A stretch of 64,000 bases of DNA from Polynucleobacter sp. HIN5 (GTDB lineage: Bacteria > Pseudomonadota > Gammaproteobacteria > Burkholderiales > Burkholderiaceae): the NCBI RefSeq assembly GCF_030297555.1, contig NZ_AP028136.1:372001-436000 (forward strand). Reading direction: 5' to 3'. The notes below the pieces were generated by a model that saw nothing but the letters and a program-made list of their open reading frames with translations, was not told the origin of the DNA and searched no databases. Below, piece by piece: positions 24,816 through 32,284 of this stretch. Within the stretch, counting starts at the first letter, position 1. Each line of letters begins with the position of its first letter. Position numbers and translations under genes: made by a program.

Positions 24816-26141
24816 ATGATGACTGAGATTTTGCCATTCTTGATGTTGCCAGTCGCATTTGTACTGATGTTTTTGGGTGTTCAAGTTGCTTTTTCAATGA
24901 TGATTACAGCAGTTTTATTTGGACTTCTAATTTTTAATGATCGTGTGATATTTCAATTTATTGAAAAAATTGAAGATATTTCATCTAATTTTGTATTTGC
25001 AGCAATTCCTTTATTTGTTTTCATGGGTGCCATTCTTGAAAAATCAGGAATCGCCGATAAATTATTTGAGGCTATTCATATTTGGACAAGACGGTTGCCT
25101 GGCGGTTTAGCGATTGCCACGATCACCATGTGCATTATTTTTGCAGCATCCAGTGGTGTGATTGGCGCTACTGAATCAGTGGTTGGTTTATTAACCATAC
25201 CAATCATGTTACGTTACAAATACGACAAAAGCCTTATTTCAGGATCAATTTGCGCTGGTGGATCGCTTGGGACGATTATTCCGCCATCGGTTGTGGCGGT
25301 TGTGATGGGCCCGTTAGCAAACGTTTCCGTGGGTGATTTATTGTATGGAATGTTGTTTCCTGGCCTAATTATGGCCTCCCTTTATCTCATCTATATATTT
25401 ACTCTTTGCTATATCCAGCCGGAAAATGGGCCAAGAATTCCGCCAGAGCCCGATGATCCTACGTTCTCAGAAAAAGTTTGGATATCAACAAAAAATTTAT
25501 TACCACCTTTATTGATGATCGTAGCAGTTTTAGGTTCAATTCTTTTGGGGTTGGCCTCTCCAACAGAGGCAGCTGCCATAGGGGCGATTGCATCTGTTCT
25601 TTTAACAGTTTTGTACCGTAATTTTAGTTGGAAGGGTTTATATGAAGCACTTATAAAAACTGTCCTAATTACCGCAATGATTATGGCAGTTCTCCTAGCT
25701 GGCTCGTTATTTACTGGAGTTTTTATTGGTGGCGGCGGAATTAATACTGCAAGTACTATTATCAATCAAATGCAATTAAGTCCTTGGATTCTTCTGGGAT
25801 TAATGATGTTAATCATTTTTATTGCTGGATTTTTCTTGGACTGGATCTCTATCGTATTAATTTTTGTACCACTTTTTACTCCGCTTGTAACTGCTGCAGG
25901 TTTTGATCCAGTATGGTTTTGTGTCTTGTTCCTCATCATGATTCAAACCTCATATCTAACCCCTCCCATGGCACCAGCAATTTTTTATTTGCGAGCTGTT
26001 GCACCAGAGGAAATTAATATCAAGCACATGTATAAGGGAGTTGTCCCATTTATTGGGCTTCAAATATTAACCTTAGTTGTTGTAATTATTTTCCCGTCTC
26101 TAGTGACTTATTTACCCAGCATTATGTTGAATTTTCGATAA
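24816..26141 (+). CDS. TRAP transporter large permease (DctM)
   Basis: A 441-aa inner-membrane protein with about 12 helices, carrying substrate by Na+-driven symport together with DctP and DctQ. Conserved DctM segments are visible: FVFAAIPLFVFMGAILEKSGI, GGSLGTIIPPSVV and YLTPPMAPAIFYLR. ATG 24819 is a possible second start. Seven bases separate it from the oxygenase gene. Confidence 0.93.
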   Translation: MMTEILPFLMLPVAFVLMFLGVQVAFSMMITAVLFGLLIFNDRVIFQFIEKIEDISSNFVFAAIPLFVFMGAILEKSGIADKLFEAIHIWTRRLPGGLAIATITMCIIFAASSGVIGATESVVGLLTIPIMLRYKYDKSLISGSICAGGSLGTIIPPSVVAVVMGPLANVSVGDLLYGMLFPGLIMASLYLIYIFTLCYIQPENGPRIPPEPDDPTFSEKVWISTKNLLPPLLMIVAVLGSILLGLASPTEAAAIGAIASVLLTVLYRNFSWKGLYEALIKTVLITAMIMAVLLAGSLFTGVFIGGGGINTASTIINQMQLSPWILLGLMMLIIFIAGFFLDWISIVLIFVPLFTPLVTAAGFDPVWFCVLFLIMIQTSYLTPPMAPAIFYLRAVAPEEINIKHMYKGVVPFIGLQILTLVVVIIFPSLVTYLPSIMLNFR

Positions 26142-26147
26142 GGAGGT

Positions 26148-27056
26148 ATGATGAGCCCGGAACAAATTTTGAAGATTCCAGCCCGTGTTTTGAGTCAAAA
26201 ACAACGCGAGGAATATTTTATAAATGGGTACATCCTTTTAGAAAAGTTTATTAGTGATGACTGGTTAGTTAAATTACGCGATGCTACGAACGAACTTGTT
26301 GAGCAAAGTAAAAAAGTTTCCAAGTCGGACACAATCTTCGATCTTGAGCCTGACCATACATCGTCTGAGCCACGTTTAAGGCGAGTCTCCAATCCCACTG
26401 AGCATCATCCAGTCTTTTGGGAATACGTTAGTAAGTCACCAATGCTTGATGCTGTTGCTGACTTAGTTGGACCCGATGTGAAATTCCACCATTCCAAGCT
26501 TAACTTTAAGTGGCAAAAGGGTGGCGAGGAGGTGAAATGGCACTACGATATTTCATTCTGGCCTCATACCAACTACTCACCATTAACAATTGGTACCTAT
26601 TTATACGATTGTGGAATGGATCAGGGGCCCTTGGGAGTGATCCCCAAAAGTCATTTGCTTGAGCCTATGATGAGTCAATATGATGAATCGGGGAAATGGG
26701 TTGGTTGTTTATCTGATGAGGATGTTAAAAAGATTCACATTGAAAAAGCCGTGTACTTGACTGGACCTGCCGGCTCATTAACCTTACATAATTGCCGGAC
26801 TATCCATGGGTCACCTGCAAATCAATCAAATTTAGGCAGACCATTGTTACTTTATACATTAACTTCTGCGGATGCATTTCCATATACTGTAAATCCATTA
26901 AAACCAAAACATGATCAGGTAATTCTGACAGGCAAGAGGGCTCAGTTCGCTCATCACGATCCATTGCCATGCCTCATTCCGCCTGATTGGTCAGGTGGGT
27001 ATTCATCGATTTTTTCGTTGCAGCAAAAAGAAGACGTAGAAAAAGCAATGATGTAA
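26148..27056 (+). CDS. Phytanoyl-CoA dioxygenase (PhyH)-family Fe/2OG oxygenase
   Basis: A 302-aa cytoplasmic enzyme; the start follows AAGGAGG. The iron triad is visible as His132-x-Asp134 (WHYD) and His220 (RTIHGSPANQ), with Arg231 (GRPLLLY) for 2-oxoglutarate. Members hydroxylate many small molecules, so the family does not give the substrate. Its place between the TRAP permease and the PanB-like gene suggests it hydroxylates the imported acid or a product of it. Confidence 0.85.
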   Translation: MMSPEQILKIPARVLSQKQREEYFINGYILLEKFISDDWLVKLRDATNELVEQSKKVSKSDTIFDLEPDHTSSEPRLRRVSNPTEHHPVFWEYVSKSPMLDAVADLVGPDVKFHHSKLNFKWQKGGEEVKWHYDISFWPHTNYSPLTIGTYLYDCGMDQGPLGVIPKSHLLEPMMSQYDESGKWVGCLSDEDVKKIHIEKAVYLTGPAGSLTLHNCRTIHGSPANQSNLGRPLLLYTLTSADAFPYTVNPLKPKHDQVILTGKRAQFAHHDPLPCLIPPDWSGGYSSIFSLQQKEDVEKAMM

Positions 27057-27076
27057 TCAAATTAAAGGAGAATATT

Positions 27077-27964
27077 TTGAACATACCTGTTGGATCTGGA
27101 GCGATTGAAAAAAAGAAGCGAAATTTACAAGAGATTCGTGAGTCAAAAAAGACCGGCGAAAAAATGGTCTACATGTCAGTTCCTGATTACACCTCAGCGA
27201 AGTGGGCTGAAACAGCTGGAGTAGATGTTGCCGTCGTTGGTGACAGTCTTGCAATGATTGCGCATGGTCATCCCAATACAATACCTGCAACAATGGACAT
27301 GATGGTGATGCACGCAGCATCTATACGTAGGGGGGCACCTAATACATTTGTTTTAGGATGCATGCCATATCAAAGCTACAACACAGTTGATCGTGCACTA
27401 CAAAACGCTACGCGGTTCATGCAAGATGCTGCATGCGATGCGGTGAAGCCGCAGGGTGGGAAATCTCAAGCCCATATTTTGAAAGCTTTGGTTGACGCTG
27501 GAATTCCAACGGCATCCCACATTGGTATGACTCCCCATACAGTTGCAGTATTTGGAGGATTTCGAATTCAAGGAAAGACTGCTGAATCGGCTATGAAAAT
27601 TCTTGAAGATGCATTTGCCATTCAGGATGCCGGATGCTTCATGTTGGAATTTGAGGCTGTCCCTGCGAAGATTGCAACTGTTATATCAAAGCAGTTGGAA
27701 ATTCCGACTATTGGAATTGGTGCAGGCGTGGGAACTGATGGTCAAATTCTTCTTTGTCATGATCTTTTAGGTGTATTTTCTGACTTTAAGCCTAAATTTA
27801 CAAAACGATATGCTAACTTAACAGAGGTTGCTGTTAAGGGAATCAAAGAGTATATAAGCGAGGTTAAAGCCGGTAAGTTTCCTGATGATGATCACAGTTA
27901 TACAGTTGATGAAAAGGAATATGAGAAGTTTTTGGGATTGGTCGAAAGGCGAAAACACATTTAG
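27077..27964 (+). CDS. Divergent PanB-like enzyme (ketopantoate hydroxymethyltransferase family)
   Basis: A 295-aa protein of the PEP mutase/PanB barrel family. TTG 27077 lies 6 bases after AAAGGAG and is the preferred start. Aligned by eye to E. coli PanB, Asp45 is kept as Asp56 (VVGDSLAM), Lys112 as Lys124, His136 as His148 and Glu181 as Glu193, but Mg ligands Asp84 and Glu114 are Cys95 (LGCMPY) and Gln126 (VKPQGG). Canonical PanB makes ketopantoate from 2-oxoisovalerate and methylene-THF. The altered metal site and the import operon suggest a different or reversed reaction. A strong terminator follows. Confidence 0.8.
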   Translation: MNIPVGSGAIEKKKRNLQEIRESKKTGEKMVYMSVPDYTSAKWAETAGVDVAVVGDSLAMIAHGHPNTIPATMDMMVMHAASIRRGAPNTFVLGCMPYQSYNTVDRALQNATRFMQDAACDAVKPQGGKSQAHILKALVDAGIPTASHIGMTPHTVAVFGGFRIQGKTAESAMKILEDAFAIQDAGCFMLEFEAVPAKIATVISKQLEIPTIGIGAGVGTDGQILLCHDLLGVFSDFKPKFTKRYANLTEVAVKGIKEYISEVKAGKFPDDDHSYTVDEKEYEKFLGLVERRKHI

Positions 27965-27990
27965 TTAGAAGGTTGCATGTCTCCAATTTT

Positions 27991-28016
27991 GGCCACCAAT
28001 GGTGGCCTTTTTTATT
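27991..28016 (+). terminator. Terminator of the TRAP/PanB-like operon
   Basis: GGCCACC-AAT-GGTGGCC at 27991-28007, followed by a run of T. Confidence 0.9.
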
Positions 28017-28212
28017 AGGTGCTTCATGAATAAATCTTAGATATAAATCAGTGGCTTGACTGCAAGATTGTGTAAGACCACATTTTTTGATTAAAAATGC
28101 TTAAGTTTTGCGTTACTTTAAGTAACACTTAAACACTACACGAATGCTCACACACCAATAATTAAGCGCTGTAAGTCATTGAAATCATAATGGTTTTATT
28201 TGGTTATCTGTT
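28017..28212. other. Non-coding end of block C
   Basis: No convincing ORF on either strand. It contains palindrome copy 4 and leads into tRNA relic 3; the last 12 bases (28201-28212) match those before relic 2. Confidence 0.5.
28109..28129. repeat. Palindromic repeat copy 4 (imperfect)
   Basis: TGCGTTACTT, central T, AAGTAACACT. Inner 7 bases of both arms match the other copies; the outer bases have drifted. It is 26 kb from the other three copies but again close to a tRNA relic. Confidence 0.65.
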
Positions 28213-28257
28213 CTCATAATCCTTTGGTCCCAGGTTCAAGTCCTGGTGGGCCCACCA
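28213..28257 (+). other. tRNA 3' relic 3, CAT anticodon (attachment site)
   Basis: CTCATAA at 28213-28219, TCCTT, perfect T-stem CCAGG/CCTGG around TTCAAGT, acceptor TGGGCCC, A and CCA at 28255-28257. No 5' half is present. The 24 bases 28201-28224 are identical to 18919-18942, but the T-stems differ from relic 2 with compensating changes. Ordinary chromosomal genes begin to the right, so this is probably the oldest junction. Confidence 0.85.
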
Positions 28258-28263
28258 GAAAGC

Positions 28264-28297
28264 AAAACCCTCATCGGTCTCGATGGGGGTTTATTTT
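28264..28297 (+). terminator. Terminator after tRNA relic 3
   Basis: AAACCCTCATCG, loop GTCT, CGATGGGGGTTT then ATTTTTAG. Original terminator of the tRNA gene. Confidence 0.8.
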
Positions 28298-28342
28298 TAG
28301 GTCAGCAGTATCTTATGGGTATAGCCTTACAATCTCAGCATC

Positions 28343-28510
28343 ATGAATCCATCTGAACCAAACAATACAAATTCAGTTGATCAAGAAAAGGAAGAAGATC
28401 AATTCTCAAGCCAACTCAAGGCTGAGATCAAATCTGAGCCCAAACCCACCATGAGTAAGCGAGAGATCATGGAAGAGTTATCGCGCCAACGATTTCCATG
28501 GGAAGAATAG
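28343..28510 (+). CDS. Small acidic protein, 55 aa
   Basis: ATG 28343 to TAG 28508-28510. The N-terminal 35 residues are polar and probably disordered (EKEEDQFSSQ, KAEIKSEPKP); the C-terminus is a helix MSKREIMEELSRQRFPWEE. It overlaps the start of the DMT transporter gene by 13 bases. Composition and arrangement look like a genuine short gene of unknown function. Confidence 0.6.
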   Translation: MNPSEPNNTNSVDQEKEEDQFSSQLKAEIKSEPKPTMSKREIMEELSRQRFPWEE

Positions 28511-29457
28511 TTGCTCATTCTAAGAAAACGCTAGTGCAGTCCGGTTTTTATCTTTCAATCATTCTGGCGAGTTTAGGTGCCATACTATTTGCCGCCAAAG
28601 CGATTGTGGTGAAATTTTCTTACCAATATGGTGCGACTGCGGATGTTGTTCTGACACTCCGCATGGTGTTTTCACTCCCCATCTTTTGGTTAGCTGTTTG
28701 GTGGAACCAGAGAGCCACATTACCACAGCCCCTCATTAGGAAAGATGTAATCAAAGTTTGCGCGATTGGCTTATTGGGATACTTTTTATCAAGCTATCTG
28801 GATTTTCTGGGATTGCATTACATCTCTGCGGGATTAGAGCGCGTAATTTTGTATTTAACGCCCGCAATAGTGTTGGTACTCTCAAAATTCTTTCTAAAAA
28901 AAGAGATTGATCGCAGGCAGTATTGGGCGATGGTGGTTGCTTATTTAGGAATCATGATGGTATTTATGCATGATATCGAGCTCAATAATCATGGCGCAGT
29001 CGTCTTGGGAAGTATTTTGGTATTTCTAGCAGCCGCGGTTTATTCCATCTACTTAATTTTTGCTGGCGAGTTAGTTGGACGCGTGGGCAGCATCCGATTA
29101 GTAGCGCTTGCGAGTGCATCTGCCACTGTTGCAACCTGTATTCAGTCTCTCGTCCTAGGGGTAGACCAACTCTTTGTACAACAGCCCGAGGTGTATTACT
29201 TTGCTCTCGTCAATGCCTTGTTTTGTACCTTCATGCCCATGCTCTTTATTATGATGGCAGTTAACCGGATTGGTTCAAGTTTGACCGCTCAGGCAGGCAC
29301 CATTGGCCCAGTGGGAACGGCATTCTTGGGTTGGTATTTCCTGAGTGAGCCGGTGAGTACATTACAGCTCGCTGGTATTGTGGTTGTGCTAATTGGGATT
29401 GCGATCCTGCTATCAATTGGCAACAAGCCCAATCAAAATCCAACCCCATCCGAGTAG
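28498..29457 (+). CDS. DMT-superfamily (EamA) transporter
   Basis: A 319-aa inner-membrane protein with ten hydrophobic helices in two EamA repeats. The first repeat shows GAILFAAKAIVVKFSYQYG, the second VFLAAAVYSIYLIFAGELVG, and GTIGPVGTAFLGWYFLSEP is typical of the family's end. The start at 28498 overlaps the 55-aa gene. Members export amino acids or other small metabolites; the substrate is unknown. Confidence 0.85.
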   Translation: MGRIVAHSKKTLVQSGFYLSIILASLGAILFAAKAIVVKFSYQYGATADVVLTLRMVFSLPIFWLAVWWNQRATLPQPLIRKDVIKVCAIGLLGYFLSSYLDFLGLHYISAGLERVILYLTPAIVLVLSKFFLKKEIDRRQYWAMVVAYLGIMMVFMHDIELNNHGAVVLGSILVFLAAAVYSIYLIFAGELVGRVGSIRLVALASASATVATCIQSLVLGVDQLFVQQPEVYYFALVNALFCTFMPMLFIMMAVNRIGSSLTAQAGTIGPVGTAFLGWYFLSEPVSTLQLAGIVVVLIGIAILLSIGNKPNQNPTPSE

Positions 29458-29461
29458 TTGC

Positions 29462-30532
29462 TTAGTTTTTAAAGGTCACCACGTGATCAGCACCCAAGCG
29501 GATCCCAATCTTTTCACCAATTGAATGGTTATGGTGGCTGGGGACAAATGCAAATACCTCTTGGCCTGAACTAAGTTTGAGGGTATATAAAAAATCAGCC
29601 CCCCGAAACGCTTTGCGTACCACCTCGGCTTGCATGGGGCTTTCATCATCGTGCTGAATATCATCGGCGCGTAAGAGAACATCAATTTGTTTTCCAGGAC
29701 TCAGTTCCTCGCCAGGCTCTAATTGCAACTGTCCCAGTTCAATTTCAACGGCGCCCCCATCTTGGGTTTTGCCTTTGATAAAGACACCGCGACCAATGAA
29801 CTCAGCCACATAGCGTGTATTGGGCTTGTGATAAAGATCGTAGGGGGTGTCCCACTGAATAATTTTGCCCTCATTCATCACTCCGATGTGATCCGCAATC
29901 GCAAAGGCTTCAAATTGATCGTGTGTCACGAGTAGGGCAGTGACGGCATTGGCTTTCAAAATGTCGCGCATCTCACTGGCCAGACGCTCGCGCAAATCAA
30001 CATCGAGGTTGGAGAAGGGCTCATCGAGCAAGATGAGATCAGGTTCAGGAGCCATGGCACGTGCGAGCGCCACGCGTTGTTGTTGCCCCCCAGAGAGTTC
30101 ATGAGGGTAGGCATGGGCTTTGTCATTTAGCGCAACGCGTTCTAACCACTGCATCCCAACACGCTCACGCTCTGCAGCTGTACCTGTGCGCAGCCCAAAC
30201 ATGACATTCTCAAGAACACTTAGGTGTGGGAAGAGGGCAAAGTCTTGAAAGACCATACCAACTTTGCGCTCTGCTGGTGGAACGCGAATACCGGGTGAGC
30301 TCACCGTTTTGCCATGAATCTTGATTTCTCCCGCTTGCACGGGTTCGAAGCCGCAAATCGCTCGCAATACCGTGGATTTACCACAGCCGGAGTGGCCCAA
30401 GAGACACGCAATATCCCCTTTGGGGAGCTGGAAACTGAGGCCATTCACAATCCGAATCACGCCTGAGCCTTCCTGCCTGGGAAACTCAATGGCGATGTTT
30501 TCGAGGGAAATTAGTGCTGGATTGGAATTCAT
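29462..30532 (-). CDS. fbpC: Fe(III) ABC transporter ATPase
   Basis: A 356-aa cytoplasmic ATPase. Walker A GHSGCGKST (near residue 48), signature LSGGQQQR, Walker B LILLDEPFSNLD and the switch His (LLVTHDQ) are all present, followed by a C-terminal TOBE-like domain as in FbpC/PotA ATPases. It is divergent from the fbpB-like permease, and the substrate-binding gene lies just beyond that, which supports iron. Confidence 0.88.
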   Translation of the reverse strand: MNSNPALISLENIAIEFPRQEGSGVIRIVNGLSFQLPKGDIACLLGHSGCGKSTVLRAICGFEPVQAGEIKIHGKTVSSPGIRVPPAERKVGMVFQDFALFPHLSVLENVMFGLRTGTAAERERVGMQWLERVALNDKAHAYPHELSGGQQQRVALARAMAPEPDLILLDEPFSNLDVDLRERLASEMRDILKANAVTALLVTHDQFEAFAIADHIGVMNEGKIIQWDTPYDLYHKPNTRYVAEFIGRGVFIKGKTQDGGAVEIELGQLQLEPGEELSPGKQIDVLLRADDIQHDDESPMQAEVVRKAFRGADFLYTLKLSSGQEVFAFVPSHHNHSIGEKIGIRLGADHVVTFKN

Positions 30533-30613
30533 CCCTATAATTTTCGCATTGAATCATAAAAATTCATAAAAACACCACAATCTATCCATTTATTCCACCC
30601 GCCACCGCAGTCA

Positions 30614-32197
30614 ATGCGTACTAGCTCCATTCTCTTAGCCCTCGCTCTCAGTCTTCCGATTCTGGGGTTGATCTTGGCAGCTCTATTGGGGCAGCCTACC
30701 CCCATCGTATCCGATGGGATAGTCGCCGAGAGTACGCTAACTCATCTCTGGAACTACGTGCTGACCGATTACATTGTCACGACGATCCTGTTGTGTTTAG
30801 GCGTTGGTATCGGCGTCTTTGTATTGGGCGTTGGTAATGCGTGGCTAGTAGCGAACTATCAATTTCCAGGAAAGGCAATCTTTGAATGGGCCTTGATCCT
30901 GCCCCTTGCAGTTCCTGCCTATGTGATGGCCTATTTATTTGTGGATTTCTTACAGTATGCTGGTCCCGTGCAAACCATGTTGCGTGAGGATTTGGGCCTT
31001 ACCTGGGCATTGCCCGATCCGCGCTCTTTGGGTGGGGCGATGTGGACCTTCTCCATGTGTTTGTATCCCTATGTTTATTTAGTGGCTCGTACTTCTTTTT
31101 TAGATCGCAGTGCACGATTTATGGAGGTTGCCGAGACCTTGGGATATACCAGTGTGGAAGCATTCATGAAGCTGGTATTACCCATGGCTAGACCCGCAAT
31201 TTTTACTGGTGTTGCTCTGGCGCTCATGGAAGTGCTAGCCGACTTTGGCGCGGTATCGTACTTTGGCTTGCAAACCTTTGCGACCGGCATTTTTAAGGCT
31301 TGGTTATCGTTTGGGGATCGTAGTGCTGCAGTTCATTTATCCCTCATGCTCTTAAGTTTTGTCTTAATTGTGTTTTATTGGGAGCGTCACAATCGAGCTA
31401 GGCAACGCTATGCCCTCGCTAACACCAATACCCGACCTGCGATCCCAAAACGCTTAGTCGGTTCGCATGCGCTCTACGCATTTTTATTCTGCGCCTTAAC
31501 CCTATTTTTTGCATTTGTTTTGCCAATGGCCGTTTTATTTGATCTTCTAAGCGAGCAGGGGCTAGAGGCTGATCCGCGCTATTGGGGGTGGTTAAAAAAT
31601 TCCTTAAGCTTATCCGCGTTTACTGCGATATTGGCTGTATTCTGCGCACTCTTTTTGGCGTATGCGGCACGCCTCACTCAAAGTAAAACGTTGCAAGGGG
31701 TTAATCGCTTGCTTACGGTTGGCTATGCCTTGCCGGGTGCAGTTTTGGGAGTCGGTATTTTGTCTCTATTGGGTTTATTGGATATTGCTTGGTTGATGTC
31801 GATAAGCGTTGGGATACTAGTTTACGCCTATCTCATTCGCTTTTTATCGGCAGGCTTGCAAAGTATTGAGACTGGCCTGACCCGTATTACCCCAGCGATG
31901 GATGGGACCGCTGCGCTCTTGGGCGCCAGGCCGATGGAGATGATTTGGCGGATTCATCTGCCATTACTAAGACGCAGTGTCTTAACTGCTCTGTTATTTG
32001 TGTTTGTGGATGTCATGAAAGAGCTACCAGCCACCTTGCTATTGCGACCATTTAACTTAGACACCTTGGCGGTCGCTACCTATCAATTAGCAGCCGATGA
32101 GCGTCTGGCCGAATTAGCCTTACCTGCCTTAAGCATTGTTTTAGTTGGTCTTTTGCCGGTGATCTTGCTATCGAGGGCCATTGCTCAGAAACGTTAA
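30614..32197 (+). CDS. fbpB: Fe(III) ABC transporter permease, two-domain
   Basis: A 527-aa inner-membrane protein with about 12 helices in two fused permease domains. The EAA-type loops are visible as ETLGYTSVEAFMKLVLPMARPAI (near residue 175) and ALLGARPMEMIWRIHLPLLRRSV (near 435). Two fused domains in one chain are the rule for FbpB/SfuB. It is divergent from fbpC across 80 bases and followed by fbpA. Confidence 0.9.
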   Translation: MRTSSILLALALSLPILGLILAALLGQPTPIVSDGIVAESTLTHLWNYVLTDYIVTTILLCLGVGIGVFVLGVGNAWLVANYQFPGKAIFEWALILPLAVPAYVMAYLFVDFLQYAGPVQTMLREDLGLTWALPDPRSLGGAMWTFSMCLYPYVYLVARTSFLDRSARFMEVAETLGYTSVEAFMKLVLPMARPAIFTGVALALMEVLADFGAVSYFGLQTFATGIFKAWLSFGDRSAAVHLSLMLLSFVLIVFYWERHNRARQRYALANTNTRPAIPKRLVGSHALYAFLFCALTLFFAFVLPMAVLFDLLSEQGLEADPRYWGWLKNSLSLSAFTAILAVFCALFLAYAARLTQSKTLQGVNRLLTVGYALPGAVLGVGILSLLGLLDIAWLMSISVGILVYAYLIRFLSAGLQSIETGLTRITPAMDGTAALLGARPMEMIWRIHLPLLRRSVLTALLFVFVDVMKELPATLLLRPFNLDTLAVATYQLAADERLAELALPALSIVLVGLLPVILLSRAIAQKR

Positions 32198-32216
32198 AAA
32201 CCACATAAGTACCAAT

Positions 32217-32235
32217 ATTATTGATAATCATTCTC
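32217..32235. promoter_or_regulatory. Fur box upstream of fbpA
   Basis: The 19 bases match the Fur consensus (GATAATGATAATCATTATC) at 15 positions, with the centre TGATAATCATT exact. It lies between fbpB and fbpA, about 50 bases before the fbpA start, so iron repression of fbpA is expected. Confidence 0.8.
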
Positions 32236-32284
32236 ATTCGTATTACAATGTAATCTTTGTAATTGCTGATAGGAATGGTTTGAC

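Noticed and set aside
28180..28257. A complete tRNA gene at relic 3
   Set aside because: Same reason: the left side does not pair with TCCTT or with the acceptor.
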